NCBI RefSeq assembly: GCF_001049735.1
Contig: NZ_CVPC01000003.1
Span: 267,414-331,413 of the forward strand
From: Nereida ignava
GTDB lineage: Bacteria > Pseudomonadota > Alphaproteobacteria > Rhodobacterales > Rhodobacteraceae
Length of the DNA stretch: 64,000 bases
Direction of reading: 5' to 3'
Position 1 is the stretch's first letter. The number at the start of each line of letters is the position of its first letter. Under the pieces are notes generated by a model. The model did no database searches. It had not been told where the DNA came from and worked only from the letters and a program-made list of their open reading frames with translations. A program made the translations under genes and the position numbers. Shown piece after piece: positions 30,010 through 41,546 of this stretch.

Positions 30010-30074
30010 GCTGTTAAGCGTCTACAGACTGCGCTGAATGCGGCCAAGCTGAGCTCAGCATCACGATATCCTAG

Positions 30075-30917
30075 TCAACCAGCAGCTACGGCGCGGGCAA
30101 GGGCACAGAATTGTTCTAGCCCAACAGTTTCAGCGCGCTCGGTCGGTTTGATACCTGCTGCAATAAGGCGGTCCTCGATATCGGGTGCCACGCCTTTGAG
30201 TGATGCGCGCAGCATTTTGCGGCGTTGGTTAAATCCTGCCGCCACAACCCGTGATAACACTTTGGCGTCCGCCTCAAACCGTGGTTTGGGAAGGGCTGTC
30301 AAATGCACCACTGCTGAATGCACTTTTGGTGCGGGTGTGAACGCCTCTGGTGGAAGTGACATCGCGATGCGCGTATCTGCGCGCCACTGGGCCAAAACGG
30401 CCAGTCGTCCGTAGGCTTTGCTGCCCGGTTCCGCAACGATACGCATGGCGACTTCGCGCTGGAACATTAACGTGAGGCTGCTCCAGAACGGGGGCCATTC
30501 AGGTGGGGTTAACCACCGAACCAACAACTCTGTACCCACGTTATAAGGAAGATTTGCCGCAATTCTGATGGGCGGCGTGAGGTGCTCAAGCGGGTTCACG
30601 TCAAGCGCGTCACCGATGACATAGGACAGCCGGTCGGGGTAGGCGGCGCTGATTTGATCCAGTACGGGCCCACAGCGGGGATCTTTTTCAATTGCCAAAA
30701 CGCGGCGCGCCCCTTCGGCCAGCAACCCACGGGTTAACCCGCCGGGACCAGGTCCGATTTCAAGAACGTCGCAATCTGTCAGCGAGCCTGCTTGCCGCGC
30801 AATTTTTGCCGTAAGATTCAAATCCAACAAAAAGTTCTGCCCAAGGGATTTTTTGGCAGACAGTTGGTTTTCCGCAATCACATCTGCAAGCGGGGGAAGG
30901 GTATCTATCTGGGCCAT
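30075..30917 (-). CDS. rsmA: 16S rRNA dimethyladenosine transferase RsmA (KsgA)
   Basis: A 280-residue methyltransferase that dimethylates A1518 and A1519 of 16S rRNA. SAM motif [17 protein letters not shown] (about 50-66) and the catalytic [14 protein letters not shown] (about 117) are present. The start lies three bases after the pdxA stop, the last step of lptF-lptG-lptD-surA-pdxA-rsmA. Confidence 0.97.
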   Translation of the reverse strand: MAQIDTLPPLADVIAENQLSAKKSLGQNFLLDLNLTAKIARQAGSLTDCDVLEIGPGPGGLTRGLLAEGARRVLAIEKDPRCGPVLDQISAAYPDRLSYVIGDALDVNPLEHLTPPIRIAANLPYNVGTELLVRWLTPPEWPPFWSSLTLMFQREVAMRIVAEPGSKAYGRLAVLAQWRADTRIAMSLPPEAFTPAPKVHSAVVHLTALPKPRFEADAKVLSRVVAAGFNQRRKMLRASLKGVAPDIEDRLIAAGIKPTERAETVGLEQFCALARAVAAG

Positions 30918-30920
30918 TAG

Positions 30921-31937
30921 CTATTTTTCTGTTGTAGCGGGCGCGGCGTTGCCCGTTTTTGCATCGGCCATTTTGCGTGCCATGTTCAGGGCAGCGATAA
31001 GACTATCCGCATCTGCAATACCTTGGCCCGCAATGTCAAAAGCGGTGCCATGATCAGGTGAGGTTCTGATGAAAGGCAACCCAAGGGTGACGTTGACGCC
31101 GCCCGAAAAATCAAGCGTCTTGATCGGGATAAGCGCTTGGTCGTGATACATGCACACCGCCACATCATAGTTTTTGCGTGCTTCTGCATGAAACATCGTG
31201 TCGGCCGACAAAGGCCCCGTGATGTTCATGCACTCACGGCGCAAAGCATCCAGAACAGGGGTGATCATGTCGATTTCTTCGCGCCCCATGGCACCACCTT
31301 CGCCCGCGTGGGGGTTTAGGCCTGCCACCGCGATCCGCGGGGCGTCTATACCAAGGTCACGTCTTAGCGCGCGGTGGGTGATCAACAGCGTGTCCGTTAA
31401 TCGCGCCGCGGTCAGCTGGCTTGGGACGTCCTCAAGGGGGATATGAATGGTGACAGGCACAACGCGCAGTGCGTCGCACGCCAGCATCATGACGACCTGA
31501 TCGACGCCTGCCAATGCTGCAAGATATTCTGTGTGACCCGGGTAGGCAAAATCTGCGCCGTCTTTCAGCGCTTTTTTGTTGATGGGCCCTGTGCACAACC
31601 CGCTGGCTTCACCCGATTGAACCAAGGACACACCACGCGCGATGGCTTCAATAACGCCGGCTGCATTTCTGGGATCTGGCTGTCCAGCAGTGTTTTCGGC
31701 AGGAAAAGTAATCGGCAAAACAGGTAGCGCTTCGGCACTTACGTGCACTGCGTCTTGGGGGGTATGTATCTCGCGGATGGGAGTGCCGACTGGAATGTGT
31801 CGTGGGTCACCGATGTAGAAAAACGGCTGTCGGCCCCGCAAACGGTCCCATGCCTTTGCGGCAATCTCGGGGCCGATACCAGCGGGTTCACCGCAACTAA
31901 GCGCGATTGGGGCTTTTTGCTGTGTGGTTTGGGTCAT
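30921..31937 (-). CDS. pdxA: 4-hydroxythreonine-4-phosphate dehydrogenase
   Basis: A 338-residue enzyme of pyridoxal-5'-phosphate synthesis. SCGEPAGIGPEIAAKAW is the N-terminal signature; PGHTEYLAALAG, GLNPHAGEGGAMGREE and the metal-binding MYHDQALIPIK with FIRTSPDHGTAFDIAG are all present. It starts three bases after the surA stop. Confidence 0.97.
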   Translation of the reverse strand: MTQTTQQKAPIALSCGEPAGIGPEIAAKAWDRLRGRQPFFYIGDPRHIPVGTPIREIHTPQDAVHVSAEALPVLPITFPAENTAGQPDPRNAAGVIEAIARGVSLVQSGEASGLCTGPINKKALKDGADFAYPGHTEYLAALAGVDQVVMMLACDALRVVPVTIHIPLEDVPSQLTAARLTDTLLITHRALRRDLGIDAPRIAVAGLNPHAGEGGAMGREEIDMITPVLDALRRECMNITGPLSADTMFHAEARKNYDVAVCMYHDQALIPIKTLDFSGGVNVTLGLPFIRTSPDHGTAFDIAGQGIADADSLIAALNMARKMADAKTGNAAPATTEK

Positions 31938-31940
31938 TGC

Positions 31941-33176
31941 CTATTGGTCGGTGATGATCGCATCTGCGCGTAGTTCGGCCAAGAAGCCCTCGGCCAAGCG
32001 CTCAACACGTTCGTTCAAAAGCGAGGTGCGGATGGCACCACGGTCTATGTCCTCGCCCAGTTGGGGCGTGCGACCGCATAGCATCAAAAACACCAAGGTG
32101 TCGCCACCGGCGCGCGTTAGCGCAGTTGAAACTTCGTTGTCGTCCAGTTTGGCTAGCTCAAGCGCGATGTCGTTGGGGATATCTGATGGTGCCAGCGCAC
32201 CGCGGTCCAAGACGCGCGCAGGTTGGCCTTGGGCAATGCCGTAGAGATCATCGCATGTATCGACGCTGGCACGGATTTCTGCCGCGCGTTTGAGCCCCGC
32301 TTCAGAGCGCCCGCCAGCGATGTAATAGGCCGCATAGTCGATTGCTTCGGGGGCAGGGCTTGGGGCGCTTGTTTCTTCAATGCCGCGCAGTTGAAACAGC
32401 ACAACTGCTTCACCGGATGAGATGGGCTGTGTGACCGCACCGTGCTGCAGGGACAAAAAGCGCTGTGCGATGGCAGGCGGAAAGTCCGAGAGGGCGCGCC
32501 AATTAAGACGGCCACTGTTTTCGCGGCTGTTGGACAGTGAATACTGTCGTGCCAGCGCTGCGAATTGTGCGATTGATTGAACTTGTGCGATCTCTTCCGC
32601 CCGCGCGCGTGTCTCGTCTGCAACTTCTGGTAAATTCGCCAACACGATCTCGGACAGCAGGACCCGTACGCCACCCACTTGATTTGCGGATGACAGGGCG
32701 ATGCGGCGCTCGATCTCGGTGTCGCTGACTGCGGCGCGGGGCGCAAAGCGTGCCCGAACAAACTCGCGCCAACCGATGCCGACTTCGACGAAACTGCGAA
32801 ATGATTGCTGGTCTACGCCGTCTTGGGCAATTGCGGTGATGAATTGTTCAAGTGTGAGCCCACCGCGACCTGCAAATTCTGCCATCCCTTCCAGAACCTG
32901 CTCGTGGTTTGGGGTTATCCCTGCTGTTGCGAGCGCGTCTTGCTTTAGCCGGTCATCAATGAGTTGCTCGCGTGCCAAGTCTGCTGGGTTGCCCGGCGCA
33001 TTGAGTACCTGCAAAAAGCGCGCCCGTTGATCCAACTCGTAGCCGGTGATGACGCGGTCATTCACTTTGATCGCCGGCGCAAATTGATTTTGCGCCAGTG
33101 CCGCCGAGGAACAGATAACAAAAGCAAAAGCCACCTGTGAGGCGCTCTTGGCGAAACGGGAAAACGATTTGATCAT
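31941..33176 (-). CDS. surA: SurA-like periplasmic peptidyl-prolyl isomerase/chaperone
   Basis: A 411-residue exported protein. The start at 33176 gives a clean signal peptide (SASQVAFAFVICSSAALAQ) with cleavage after ALA; a longer frame upstream has no such feature and overlaps lptD. The SurA N-terminal chaperone region (IKVNDRVITGYELDQRARFL) is followed by a parvulin-type domain (LARQYSLSNSRENSGRLNW). It escorts outer-membrane proteins such as LptD, encoded just upstream. Confidence 0.9.
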   Translation of the reverse strand: MIKSFSRFAKSASQVAFAFVICSSAALAQNQFAPAIKVNDRVITGYELDQRARFLQVLNAPGNPADLAREQLIDDRLKQDALATAGITPNHEQVLEGMAEFAGRGGLTLEQFITAIAQDGVDQQSFRSFVEVGIGWREFVRARFAPRAAVSDTEIERRIALSSANQVGGVRVLLSEIVLANLPEVADETRARAEEIAQVQSIAQFAALARQYSLSNSRENSGRLNWRALSDFPPAIAQRFLSLQHGAVTQPISSGEAVVLFQLRGIEETSAPSPAPEAIDYAAYYIAGGRSEAGLKRAAEIRASVDTCDDLYGIAQGQPARVLDRGALAPSDIPNDIALELAKLDDNEVSTALTRAGGDTLVFLMLCGRTPQLGEDIDRGAIRTSLLNERVERLAEGFLAELRADAIITDQ

Positions 33177-33189
33177 TGTGCTGCTGGCC

Positions 33190-35322
33190 TCAATTACACC
33201 TGTGCGATTTTTCCATTGTGCCACGAGAGCGGCCCGTGCTGAACCCTTTAAGTGACACGGTCAGGTCGAAATCGGTCGTAGGATCTAAATTTGTCGATGA
33301 GGTGAAGCGCCGTGAGACTGCGGCACCGACAACGATGCATTCATTTTCGTAACTTACGCCAAAACCGGCGCGCGCTGCGGTGCTTTCGTTGAAGTCATAG
33401 CGCAGGTCACCCTGGGCTGACCAATAGCGGTCAAAGCGGTAGCTGCCGTCTAATGTCAGTTCTGCAAAATCGGTGTTGGGAAGGTCTGTGTCCGCTTGGG
33501 ACCAGTAATAACTGCTGGCCAAACGCCAATCCGCGGTTTGATTCGACAGGCGCAGATCATTGCGTTGAAATGTCAGATCGTCTTGCACGACAGCGCGGTT
33601 GGTCAGTGTCAGCGCATCGTTGAATTTGACTTGTGCTGCTAGCAGCCAGTCTGAGCTACGGTTTACCAGCCCTGTTGTTGCAGCAAAATCATCATCTGTA
33701 TCCGCGCGGAAACTTTTGCCCGCACTAAGTGCGTAATGCCAGCCATCCTTTCCTGTACGGGAGTAGTTCAAGCCAACCGTTGTGCGTAAACCCGTCTCAA
33801 CGGCATCTTGCCCGCTGAAACGGCTAAAGGACAGCAGATTACCTTCGTCGAATTCTGAACGTGTGCTGTCTTCGTTGCGCGGCGTGTCACCCAAAGTGTC
33901 TGCCCATGAAATTTGTAGTACTGGCTCAAGGATATGCGTCGCTTGGTCCGTGTTTTTCGCAAGTGGATACCGCAGGGTGATCGAACTTGCAGGTGTTGCA
34001 CGGCTTAGGGTGTCAGCCTCGCCAAGATCGTCTCCAGAGGTGTAGATATCCGCGCCAATGCGTGCATCAAAATCAATCGAAAGGCCGTCCATGACCCAAC
34101 CTTTTTGATAGAGGGCAGCAGCGCTGAGACGTGTGACGTCGCGGCCAGCGGGGGCAAAACTAAACGGCGTTGCGCCTGATTGAACCGTAGCATCGGTGCC
34201 CGAAAATCTTTGATGTGCGTGAATATCGCCGCTGAGATCAAGCGTGCCACCGCGAACATTTAGGCGCTTTGTATAGCGCAGATCGCCAACAAGGGGCGGA
34301 AGAGTTGACGTTTGCTCGCCTGAGCGAAGTGATTTGAAGTACGTCAATGTTGCATCAAAAGCATCATCAGCGCGTACCCTCTCAAGGCTGATGGCGCTGT
34401 CGAGGCGGTCTTTTGCGTTATAGCCGTAGTCGATCAAATACGTGTCGTCGGATGTTTGTTCGATATCAAAACTGAGCGTGTAATCCCGACCTAAGTCGAA
34501 TGATCCGTCCGCAAAAAGATAGCTGCGTTGCCCTGAAACAAGATCATCGTCGGTCAGCGCACCACGCACGTTCAGATCACCACTGGCAAAGGCTTGTCGG
34601 TAGCGAAATTCGATTGTTGCGGTGGATGACGAAAAATAGGGCGTCAGCGTGAGGTCTTTGTCGTCTCCGATCGGTATAAAATACGGCAGCTTCAGGCCGG
34701 TTCCAAGCTGGCTGTTCGTGCGCAGGCTTGGCACCAAAAAGCCAGCGGCCCGATCAAGGGTTGGATCAGGCAGGCGAAGTTTGGGAAGATAGAACACAGG
34801 GATATCCAGCACGCGCAACTGAACGCTGTCGAAGTAGAGTTGTCGCGCGTCTTGGTCGTGCACAATTCCTTTGGCCCGTAATTGCCAAAGGGGCAGGTCA
34901 TCTGCTCCGCAAACATGGCAACTGGTGACTGCGACTTTGTAGAGCTGAGTGTAACGGCCGCTTACGCGGTTCACTTCGGTCGCTGCAAGTTGTAGCTGTT
35001 CGGCCAGAACCACCCGCGCGCTTTCCAGTACACCGTCACGCAAATCCTGACTGATTTCGGCTTCGTCTGCCACAACGATTGTGTCGCCGTCGACCAAGGT
35101 CAGCGGTCCTTCAATGCTCAGCTTGTCAGTGGCTTGATTGTAAACAACCCGCGATGCCTTTAGGCGCGTTGAGCCATAAAGAACTTCAACGGCCCCCGAT
35201 GCGACCAGCCGATTTGCGCCGTCAAAACTGATGGTGTCGGCAACTAATGTTGCGTTTTGTGCCGCGGCAGGGCCCAGAGTAGAGAGCAAAATGCCTGCGG
35301 ATAGGCTCAAAACACGCAACAT
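33190..35322 (-). CDS. lptD: LPS-assembly protein LptD
   Basis: A 710-residue outer-membrane beta-barrel that inserts lipopolysaccharide into the outer leaflet. It has a signal peptide (LRVLSLSAGILLSTLGPAAAQ), an N-terminal OstA/jellyroll domain (ADTISFDGANRLVASGAVEVLYG) and a C-terminal barrel region from about residue 200. Two adjacent ATGs exist (35325 and 35322); GGAGG lies seven bases before the second, so it is preferred. The start overlaps the lptG stop. Confidence 0.94.
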   Translation of the reverse strand: MLRVLSLSAGILLSTLGPAAAQNATLVADTISFDGANRLVASGAVEVLYGSTRLKASRVVYNQATDKLSIEGPLTLVDGDTIVVADEAEISQDLRDGVLESARVVLAEQLQLAATEVNRVSGRYTQLYKVAVTSCHVCGADDLPLWQLRAKGIVHDQDARQLYFDSVQLRVLDIPVFYLPKLRLPDPTLDRAAGFLVPSLRTNSQLGTGLKLPYFIPIGDDKDLTLTPYFSSSTATIEFRYRQAFASGDLNVRGALTDDDLVSGQRSYLFADGSFDLGRDYTLSFDIEQTSDDTYLIDYGYNAKDRLDSAISLERVRADDAFDATLTYFKSLRSGEQTSTLPPLVGDLRYTKRLNVRGGTLDLSGDIHAHQRFSGTDATVQSGATPFSFAPAGRDVTRLSAAALYQKGWVMDGLSIDFDARIGADIYTSGDDLGEADTLSRATPASSITLRYPLAKNTDQATHILEPVLQISWADTLGDTPRNEDSTRSEFDEGNLLSFSRFSGQDAVETGLRTTVGLNYSRTGKDGWHYALSAGKSFRADTDDDFAATTGLVNRSSDWLLAAQVKFNDALTLTNRAVVQDDLTFQRNDLRLSNQTADWRLASSYYWSQADTDLPNTDFAELTLDGSYRFDRYWSAQGDLRYDFNESTAARAGFGVSYENECIVVGAAVSRRFTSSTNLDPTTDFDLTVSLKGFSTGRSRGTMEKSHRCN

Positions 35323-36416
35323 CATCCGTCCTCCAAATGAAGCAGCATCGCAATTGCCAAACAGATCGCAGCAATTGGGGGTGCCCATGCGGCAAGGATA
35401 ATCGGGATTTGACCGTTTTCACCAAGCACCTGCGCCAAGTTGCGCAAAAAGAACGCACCAAAACCCATCATGATTGCATAAAGCACCATCTGACCGGTCT
35501 TGCCAAAACGCACATGGCGCATGGTGAACACGGCCCCAATAAGGACCATTGCGATCAAAAATAGCGGAAGCGCCAACTCCATATGATACCAGATCCTGTA
35601 GGATAGCGCCGAAAAGCCAGCGGTTTCGAGATCTGCGATGAAGCGCGGCAGTGCCCAGATTGGGACAGCGCTTGGGGTGCCGAAACTATCTTGAATTCGG
35701 TCGCGCGTGAGGTCCGTTGGAATGGTTAACATTTTTGCAGTGATCGCGGTGCGTTCGGGGTTAGGGTCGTTTAGGCGCCACGTCTTTGCATCCCGCAACT
35801 GCCAAGCCCCGTCTGTCAAAACCGCTTCAACCGCATTGACCCGCGTAAGGGGTAGGCCGTCCTCGGAATAAGCCAAGAACATCGCATTGACCAACCGCGT
35901 GCCGTTGGCGCTTGATTGCTGTGCGTGGATCACGGTTTGTCCGCGCAAATCGCCCTGACGTAGCCAGAGCCCTTCGTCTGAAACAGATAAAACTGAGGCC
36001 GCGCCGTCTGTGTAGCGCGCAGCGTTCTCCTCGTATTGTTTGGAAGTTGCAGCAACCAGTGGGTTCAGGACGCTCACGGAGAGCGCACCAAGCCCCGCGG
36101 CTACGACGATCGGTGCAAGAAGGGACAGCAACGCACTTCGCCCCGCCGCCCGTGTGATCACCAGCTCAGATGTGCGCGCAAGGCCCAGAAACAGCGTCAG
36201 TGTGGCGATGATCGTGATGAGCGGCAAAATGGTGTAAAGACCCGACGGCACGTTTAAAGCGGCCAGCCCAAGGATGCCTGCAAAAGACACATCCGCATCG
36301 CTGAAACGGCGAACCTGTTCGAGCACATCAATCAACAGCAGGACTGCAAAGAAAATCGCGCCAACCACCAAAAAGCTGCGCAGGAATTTCATTGCAAAGT
36401 ATAGGTGCAGCGTCAT
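35322..36416 (-). CDS. lptG: LPS export ABC permease LptG
   Basis: A 364-residue YjgP/YjgQ-family inner-membrane permease of the Lpt bridge. It has three N-terminal helices (SFLVVGAIFFAVLLLIDVLEQVRRF first), a large periplasmic jellyroll domain (about 130-260) and three C-terminal helices. The ATG at 36416 overlaps the lptF stop as ATGA; the upstream extension lies inside lptF. Partner of LptF and the LptB ATPase, which is not in the window. Confidence 0.93.
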   Translation of the reverse strand: MTLHLYFAMKFLRSFLVVGAIFFAVLLLIDVLEQVRRFSDADVSFAGILGLAALNVPSGLYTILPLITIIATLTLFLGLARTSELVITRAAGRSALLSLLAPIVVAAGLGALSVSVLNPLVAATSKQYEENAARYTDGAASVLSVSDEGLWLRQGDLRGQTVIHAQQSSANGTRLVNAMFLAYSEDGLPLTRVNAVEAVLTDGAWQLRDAKTWRLNDPNPERTAITAKMLTIPTDLTRDRIQDSFGTPSAVPIWALPRFIADLETAGFSALSYRIWYHMELALPLFLIAMVLIGAVFTMRHVRFGKTGQMVLYAIMMGFGAFFLRNLAQVLGENGQIPIILAAWAPPIAAICLAIAMLLHLEDG

Positions 36417-37540
36417 GTGGTGATCTCCCGCGTGCCGCGGCGCAGCAGGCTTGGGCGAGCCGATAGCCACAAAAGGGCGATTGCAATCACGGTGCCCCCG
36501 AACGCTGGAACATACATAATTGGCCAGAGGTTTGCCTCTTCCAGTACTTTTGCGGTGACAATGTTCTCGCCGAGTTTGGTCAAGATCAATGCGATGGTCG
36601 CCCATACGACGCGGGGCCAGATGCCAAACCTGCTGAAGCTGCCCACCATCAAGAACGCAAATCCCATCAGTGCAGAAACGGGGGCCAAAAGTGGGCGCGC
36701 AAACCGTAGATGGGCTTCCGTGATCAAAGTGGCGCGCGATGCGCCTGTTTCGTCTTGCATTTCAGGTGTCGCCGCGAGCAGCTCTGCTGTGCTTAATTCA
36801 TCCACTTTGCGTTTACCTGTTGGAGCCGATGAAATCAGCCCGCCGATATCGTATGCGAAATCAGCAAAAGTGGTGATCGATATCTGATTGGTTGAGGCGC
36901 GACGCGTTTGCGCTTGGCCATCGAACATCACCAATTTTGCGCCGCTTTCCCCCCGCACCAGAAGCGCTGATTTGGCGGTGTAAGTCACGCTGCGTTCCGA
37001 GTTTCGCGCATCTGATAGGAACAAACCAACCAGTTCGCCACGCTCTGTGATGTCACTAATGAATAGCGTGACATCTTTTGCTGGGTGTTGGAATTGTCCC
37101 GCACTAAGTAGTTTGGCGGTGATGTTTTGCGACACTTCCGCAGTGCGATCCAAGAGGCGTTCAGTGCTCATAGGCATCAAAACATGCGATAGCAGTGACA
37201 TCAAAACCGCCACGACCATCCCAAACACCAAGACTGGTCGCACAAGCCTGAAGCCGGAGTAGCCAGTGGCTTGAACCACCACCAACTCGCTCTCTTGGCT
37301 CATTCGGTTTGTCACATATACCGCCGCAGCAAAGCACGCGATGGGCAGAACGGCGGCGATTGCTACGGGTAAAGTAAGTGCTGAAAATTCAAGGAACACC
37401 AACGCGGTTTGCCCGTCACCGATGAGTTGGTCGAATAAGCGCACGGCGCGGTTGACCCAAAGCACAAGCACCAAAACAAGGCTGAAAAACCCGAAAAGCA
37501 CCATAAGTTGGGACAGCATGTAGCGGTCAAACCGGGGCAT
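36413..37540 (-). CDS. lptF: LPS export ABC permease LptF
   Basis: A 375-residue YjgP/YjgQ-family permease and first gene of the lptF-lptG-lptD-surA-pdxA-rsmA operon. It starts PRFDRYMLSQLMVLFGFFSLVLVLVLW, with the family NRMSQESELVVVQATGYSGFRLVRPVL near residue 80-105, a periplasmic domain, and C-terminal helices (GFAFLMVGSFSRFG). The ATG at 37540 fits family length. Divergent from pepA across 168 bases. Confidence 0.93.
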   Translation of the reverse strand: MPRFDRYMLSQLMVLFGFFSLVLVLVLWVNRAVRLFDQLIGDGQTALVFLEFSALTLPVAIAAVLPIACFAAAVYVTNRMSQESELVVVQATGYSGFRLVRPVLVFGMVVAVLMSLLSHVLMPMSTERLLDRTAEVSQNITAKLLSAGQFQHPAKDVTLFISDITERGELVGLFLSDARNSERSVTYTAKSALLVRGESGAKLVMFDGQAQTRRASTNQISITTFADFAYDIGGLISSAPTGKRKVDELSTAELLAATPEMQDETGASRATLITEAHLRFARPLLAPVSALMGFAFLMVGSFSRFGIWPRVVWATIALILTKLGENIVTAKVLEEANLWPIMYVPAFGGTVIAIALLWLSARPSLLRRGTREITT

Positions 37541-37708
37541 TGGCGCGCACGAGGCTCCTGATCTTGATGTGGGTGTCGGCAGACTGTTGCTGCACACTAG
37601 CCCATGCACACGGCAGACGAAACTCGTTTCTGGTCAATCCTATGTCTGCACGCTAGCTATAGACAAAGGTCGGCGTGAATGCCGCATGAGTTTAAAGGGA
37701 CCCCAGCC

Positions 37709-39175
<1,467 letters not shown>

Positions 39176-39176
39176 C

Positions 39177-39650
39177 GTGGGCGAAGTTTACTTTTACCAT
39201 CTAACCCGCGCGCCGCTTGAGGTTACGTTGCCAACACTGCTCGAAAAAGCGGTGGGGGCGGGAATGAAATGCGTGGTGCGCGGGACTGAAGCCACTGATC
39301 TGGAGGCGCTGGACCTGGCAATTTGGACCGCGCGCGACGACAGCTTTTTGCCCCACGGCGTTGCCGGCGGGGATCATGATGCAGCGCAACCAATTTTGCT
39401 GACCAAGGGCGCACAGGCATCTTATTCGAACAACGCCAACTGTCTGATGTCAGTTCACGGCGCTGAGGTGACCGCCGATGAGGCTACTGCGCTTACGCGG
39501 GCGTGCATCCTGTTTGATGGCAATGATGGTGCAGCCCTTCAGCACGCGCGGGAGCAATGGCGCAGCTTAACCGGTGCGGGCGTGACAGCACAGTATTGGT
39601 CTGAGGAAAGCGGTAGATGGGAAAAGAAAGCCGAGCACAAGCCTGACTAG
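39177..39650 (+). CDS. holC: DNA polymerase III chi subunit
   Basis: A 157-residue clamp-loader accessory protein that contacts SSB. It begins GEVYFYHLTRAPLEVTLPTLLEKA, with the typical WTARDDSFLPHGVAG and DGNDGAALQHAREQWRSL later. The GTG at 39177 is chosen because it starts one base after pepA and the conserved YFYH follows at once; an upstream ATG lies inside pepA. The stop overlaps the converging ribbon-helix-helix gene by four bases. Confidence 0.92.
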   Translation: MGEVYFYHLTRAPLEVTLPTLLEKAVGAGMKCVVRGTEATDLEALDLAIWTARDDSFLPHGVAGGDHDAAQPILLTKGAQASYSNNANCLMSVHGAEVTADEATALTRACILFDGNDGAALQHAREQWRSLTGAGVTAQYWSEESGRWEKKAEHKPD

Positions 39651-39901
39651 ACGTCTGTAATATCTTTGGCGCCGTGCGTGGCTATTTTGGATTGGTAATA
39701 TTGCAGCACATACAGACGAATTGCTGAGGCGAGCCCAATATCGACACCGCGTGTCGCATCAATTTCAGCCGCTAACACATTGATTGGTTTGTTGTTTTCT
39801 GCAGCTATTTGGCGAAAGCTGTTCCAAAAAGCATCTTCAAGCGACACCGAAGTGCGGTGCCCACGCAAGGTGAGCGAGCGTTTCGTAGGCCGCTCAGCCA
39901 T
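39647..39901 (-). CDS. Ribbon-helix-helix protein (RHH_4 type)
   Basis: An 84-residue putative DNA-binding protein. KRSLTLRGHRTSVSLEDAFWNSFRQIAAENN forms the beta-strand and first helix of a ribbon-helix-helix fold, with NVLAAEIDATRGVDIGLASAIRLYVLQYY after it. The ATG at 39901 lies inside the last codons of the DUF4169 gene (eight-base overlap). Last gene of fumC-DUF4169-RHH. Its target is unknown. Confidence 0.85.
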   Translation of the reverse strand: MAERPTKRSLTLRGHRTSVSLEDAFWNSFRQIAAENNKPINVLAAEIDATRGVDIGLASAIRLYVLQYYQSKIATHGAKDITDV

Positions 39902-40067
39902 CAGTTTTATGACCGTCCAAATGCTTAGAGAGCTGTGCTTTGCGTGCGGCAGCGATGGTTTTCTGGCTTTTGCTTTGGCCAAACTTTACAGCGTTTTCAT
40001 CAGCGCGCGCCTTTTTGTCGGCGCGCGCCTTGGCCTTGCGGGCCTTGTTTAGGTTGATGACACTCAC
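39894..40067 (-). CDS. DUF4169 small basic protein
   Basis: A 57-residue protein read from the bases on the minus strand. It starts with GTG at 40067 and ends with TGA at 39894; the sequence opens [20 protein letters not shown], followed by [15 protein letters not shown]. This matches the DUF4169 pattern (short, Lys/Ala-rich, NLNxxRKxK start and NxxKFG). The GTG overlaps the fumC stop by four bases (GTGA), and the stop overlaps the RHH start, so all three are translationally coupled. The function is unknown; a basic helix could bind nucleic acid. Confidence 0.88.
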   Translation of the reverse strand: MSVINLNKARKAKARADKKARADENAVKFGQSKSQKTIAAARKAQLSKHLDGHKTDG

Positions 40068-41455
40068 TTAGGGCCGATCATCAATTCAGGGCGGACAACA
40101 CGGTCGAAAGTTTCGGCGTCTACAAAGCCCAACGCGATCGCTTCCTCTTTCAGGGTCGTGCCGTTTTTATGCGCTGTTTTTGCGACGGTTGTTGCGTTGT
40201 CATAGCCAATTTCGGGGGCGAGCGCCGTTACCAGCATCAGCGATTCATTCATAATGCGCGTGATGTTGTCGGTGTTGGCTTGGATGCCCGACACGCAATT
40301 ATCGCTGAAGGCAACAGAGGCGTCGCCCAGCAATTGCATGGATTGCGACACGTTATAGGCTATCATCGGTTTGTAGACGTTCAACTCAAAGTGACCTTGG
40401 CTGCCTGCAAAACCCACGGCTGCGTCATTGCCGAACACATGGGCACACACTTGGGTAAGAGCCTCGCATTGTGTTGGGTTTACTTTGCCGGGCATGATGG
40501 ATGAGCCGGGTTCGTTTTCGGGCAACATCAACTCGCCCAAACCACAGCGCGGACCAGAACCCAAGAGGCGTATGTCGTTTGCGATTTTGAACAGGCTGGC
40601 CGCAACGGTTTTTAACGCGCCGGACATCTCGACCATCGCGTCATGTGCGGCGAGGGCTTCGAATTTATTTGGTGCTGTTACGAAAGGAAGGTTCGTGATG
40701 GCCGCCATGTTAGCTGCGACTTGCTCGCCCCAGCCTTGCACGGTGTTCAAGCCAGTGCCTACAGCTGTGCCACCTTGGGCCAGCTCATTTATGCGGGGCA
40801 GGGCAGATTTGATGCGCTCAAGCCCCATCGCAACTTGATGCGTATAGCCAGAGAATTCTTGCGCCAACGTCAGCGGCGTCGCGTCCATAGTGTGGGTGCG
40901 GCCAATTTTAATGATGCCGTCAAATTCTTTTACTTTTGCTGCCAAGGCCGCGTGCAATTTCTCAAGGCCGGGGATCAATACGTCGCGCGCTGTCATCGCG
41001 GTGGCAATGTGCATCGCGGTCGGGAATGTGTCGTTTGACGACTGGCCCATGTTGCAGTGATCATTCGGGTGCACGGGATCTTTTGACCCGATGATGCCGC
41101 CCAAAATCTCAATTGCGCGGTTTGCGATCACCTCATTGGCGTTCATATTGGACTGCGTGCCAGAGCCGGTTTGCCAGACGACCAGCGGAAAGTTGTCATC
41201 GAATTTGCCCGCAACCACTTCGGATGCGGCTTGGATGATGGCATCGCCCAATTCTTTGGGCAGCTTGCCGTTGTCCATATTGGCTTGTGCGCAGGCTTGT
41301 TTGATCACGCCCAATGCACGCACGATCGCGATTGGTTGCTTTTCCCAGCCGATAGGGAAGTTCATGATGCTGCGCTGTGTTTGTGCGCCCCAATACTTCT
41401 CGGAGGGAACTTCTAATGGGCCAAAGCTGTCGGTCTCGGTGCGGGTGGTGCTCAT
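40064..41455 (-). CDS. fumC: Fumarate hydratase class II
   Basis: A 463-residue TCA-cycle enzyme hydrating fumarate to malate without an Fe-S cluster. The family signature [15 protein letters not shown] is near residue 318, and [20 protein letters not shown] and [19 protein letters not shown] are in place. The ribosome site before the ATG is weak. Its stop overlaps the DUF4169 start; sspB lies 91 bases upstream on the same strand. Confidence 0.97.
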   Translation of the reverse strand: MSTTRTETDSFGPLEVPSEKYWGAQTQRSIMNFPIGWEKQPIAIVRALGVIKQACAQANMDNGKLPKELGDAIIQAASEVVAGKFDDNFPLVVWQTGSGTQSNMNANEVIANRAIEILGGIIGSKDPVHPNDHCNMGQSSNDTFPTAMHIATAMTARDVLIPGLEKLHAALAAKVKEFDGIIKIGRTHTMDATPLTLAQEFSGYTHQVAMGLERIKSALPRINELAQGGTAVGTGLNTVQGWGEQVAANMAAITNLPFVTAPNKFEALAAHDAMVEMSGALKTVAASLFKIANDIRLLGSGPRCGLGELMLPENEPGSSIMPGKVNPTQCEALTQVCAHVFGNDAAVGFAGSQGHFELNVYKPMIAYNVSQSMQLLGDASVAFSDNCVSGIQANTDNITRIMNESLMLVTALAPEIGYDNATTVAKTAHKNGTTLKEEAIALGFVDAETFDRVVRPELMIGPK

Positions 41456-41546
41456 GATGAAATCCTGTTCGTATACTGTTGTATGCCGTTTAGCGCGCTA
41501 AGATGCGCCGCGCAATAACTAGCAGCCGTTACTGGCTGTCGTTGGC

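Noticed and set aside
30048..30059. 12-bp palindrome GCTGAGCTCAGC between converging DUF4167 and rsmA genes
   Set aside because: There is no loop or T-run for a terminator, and a single 12-bp palindrome between converging genes is weak evidence for a site.
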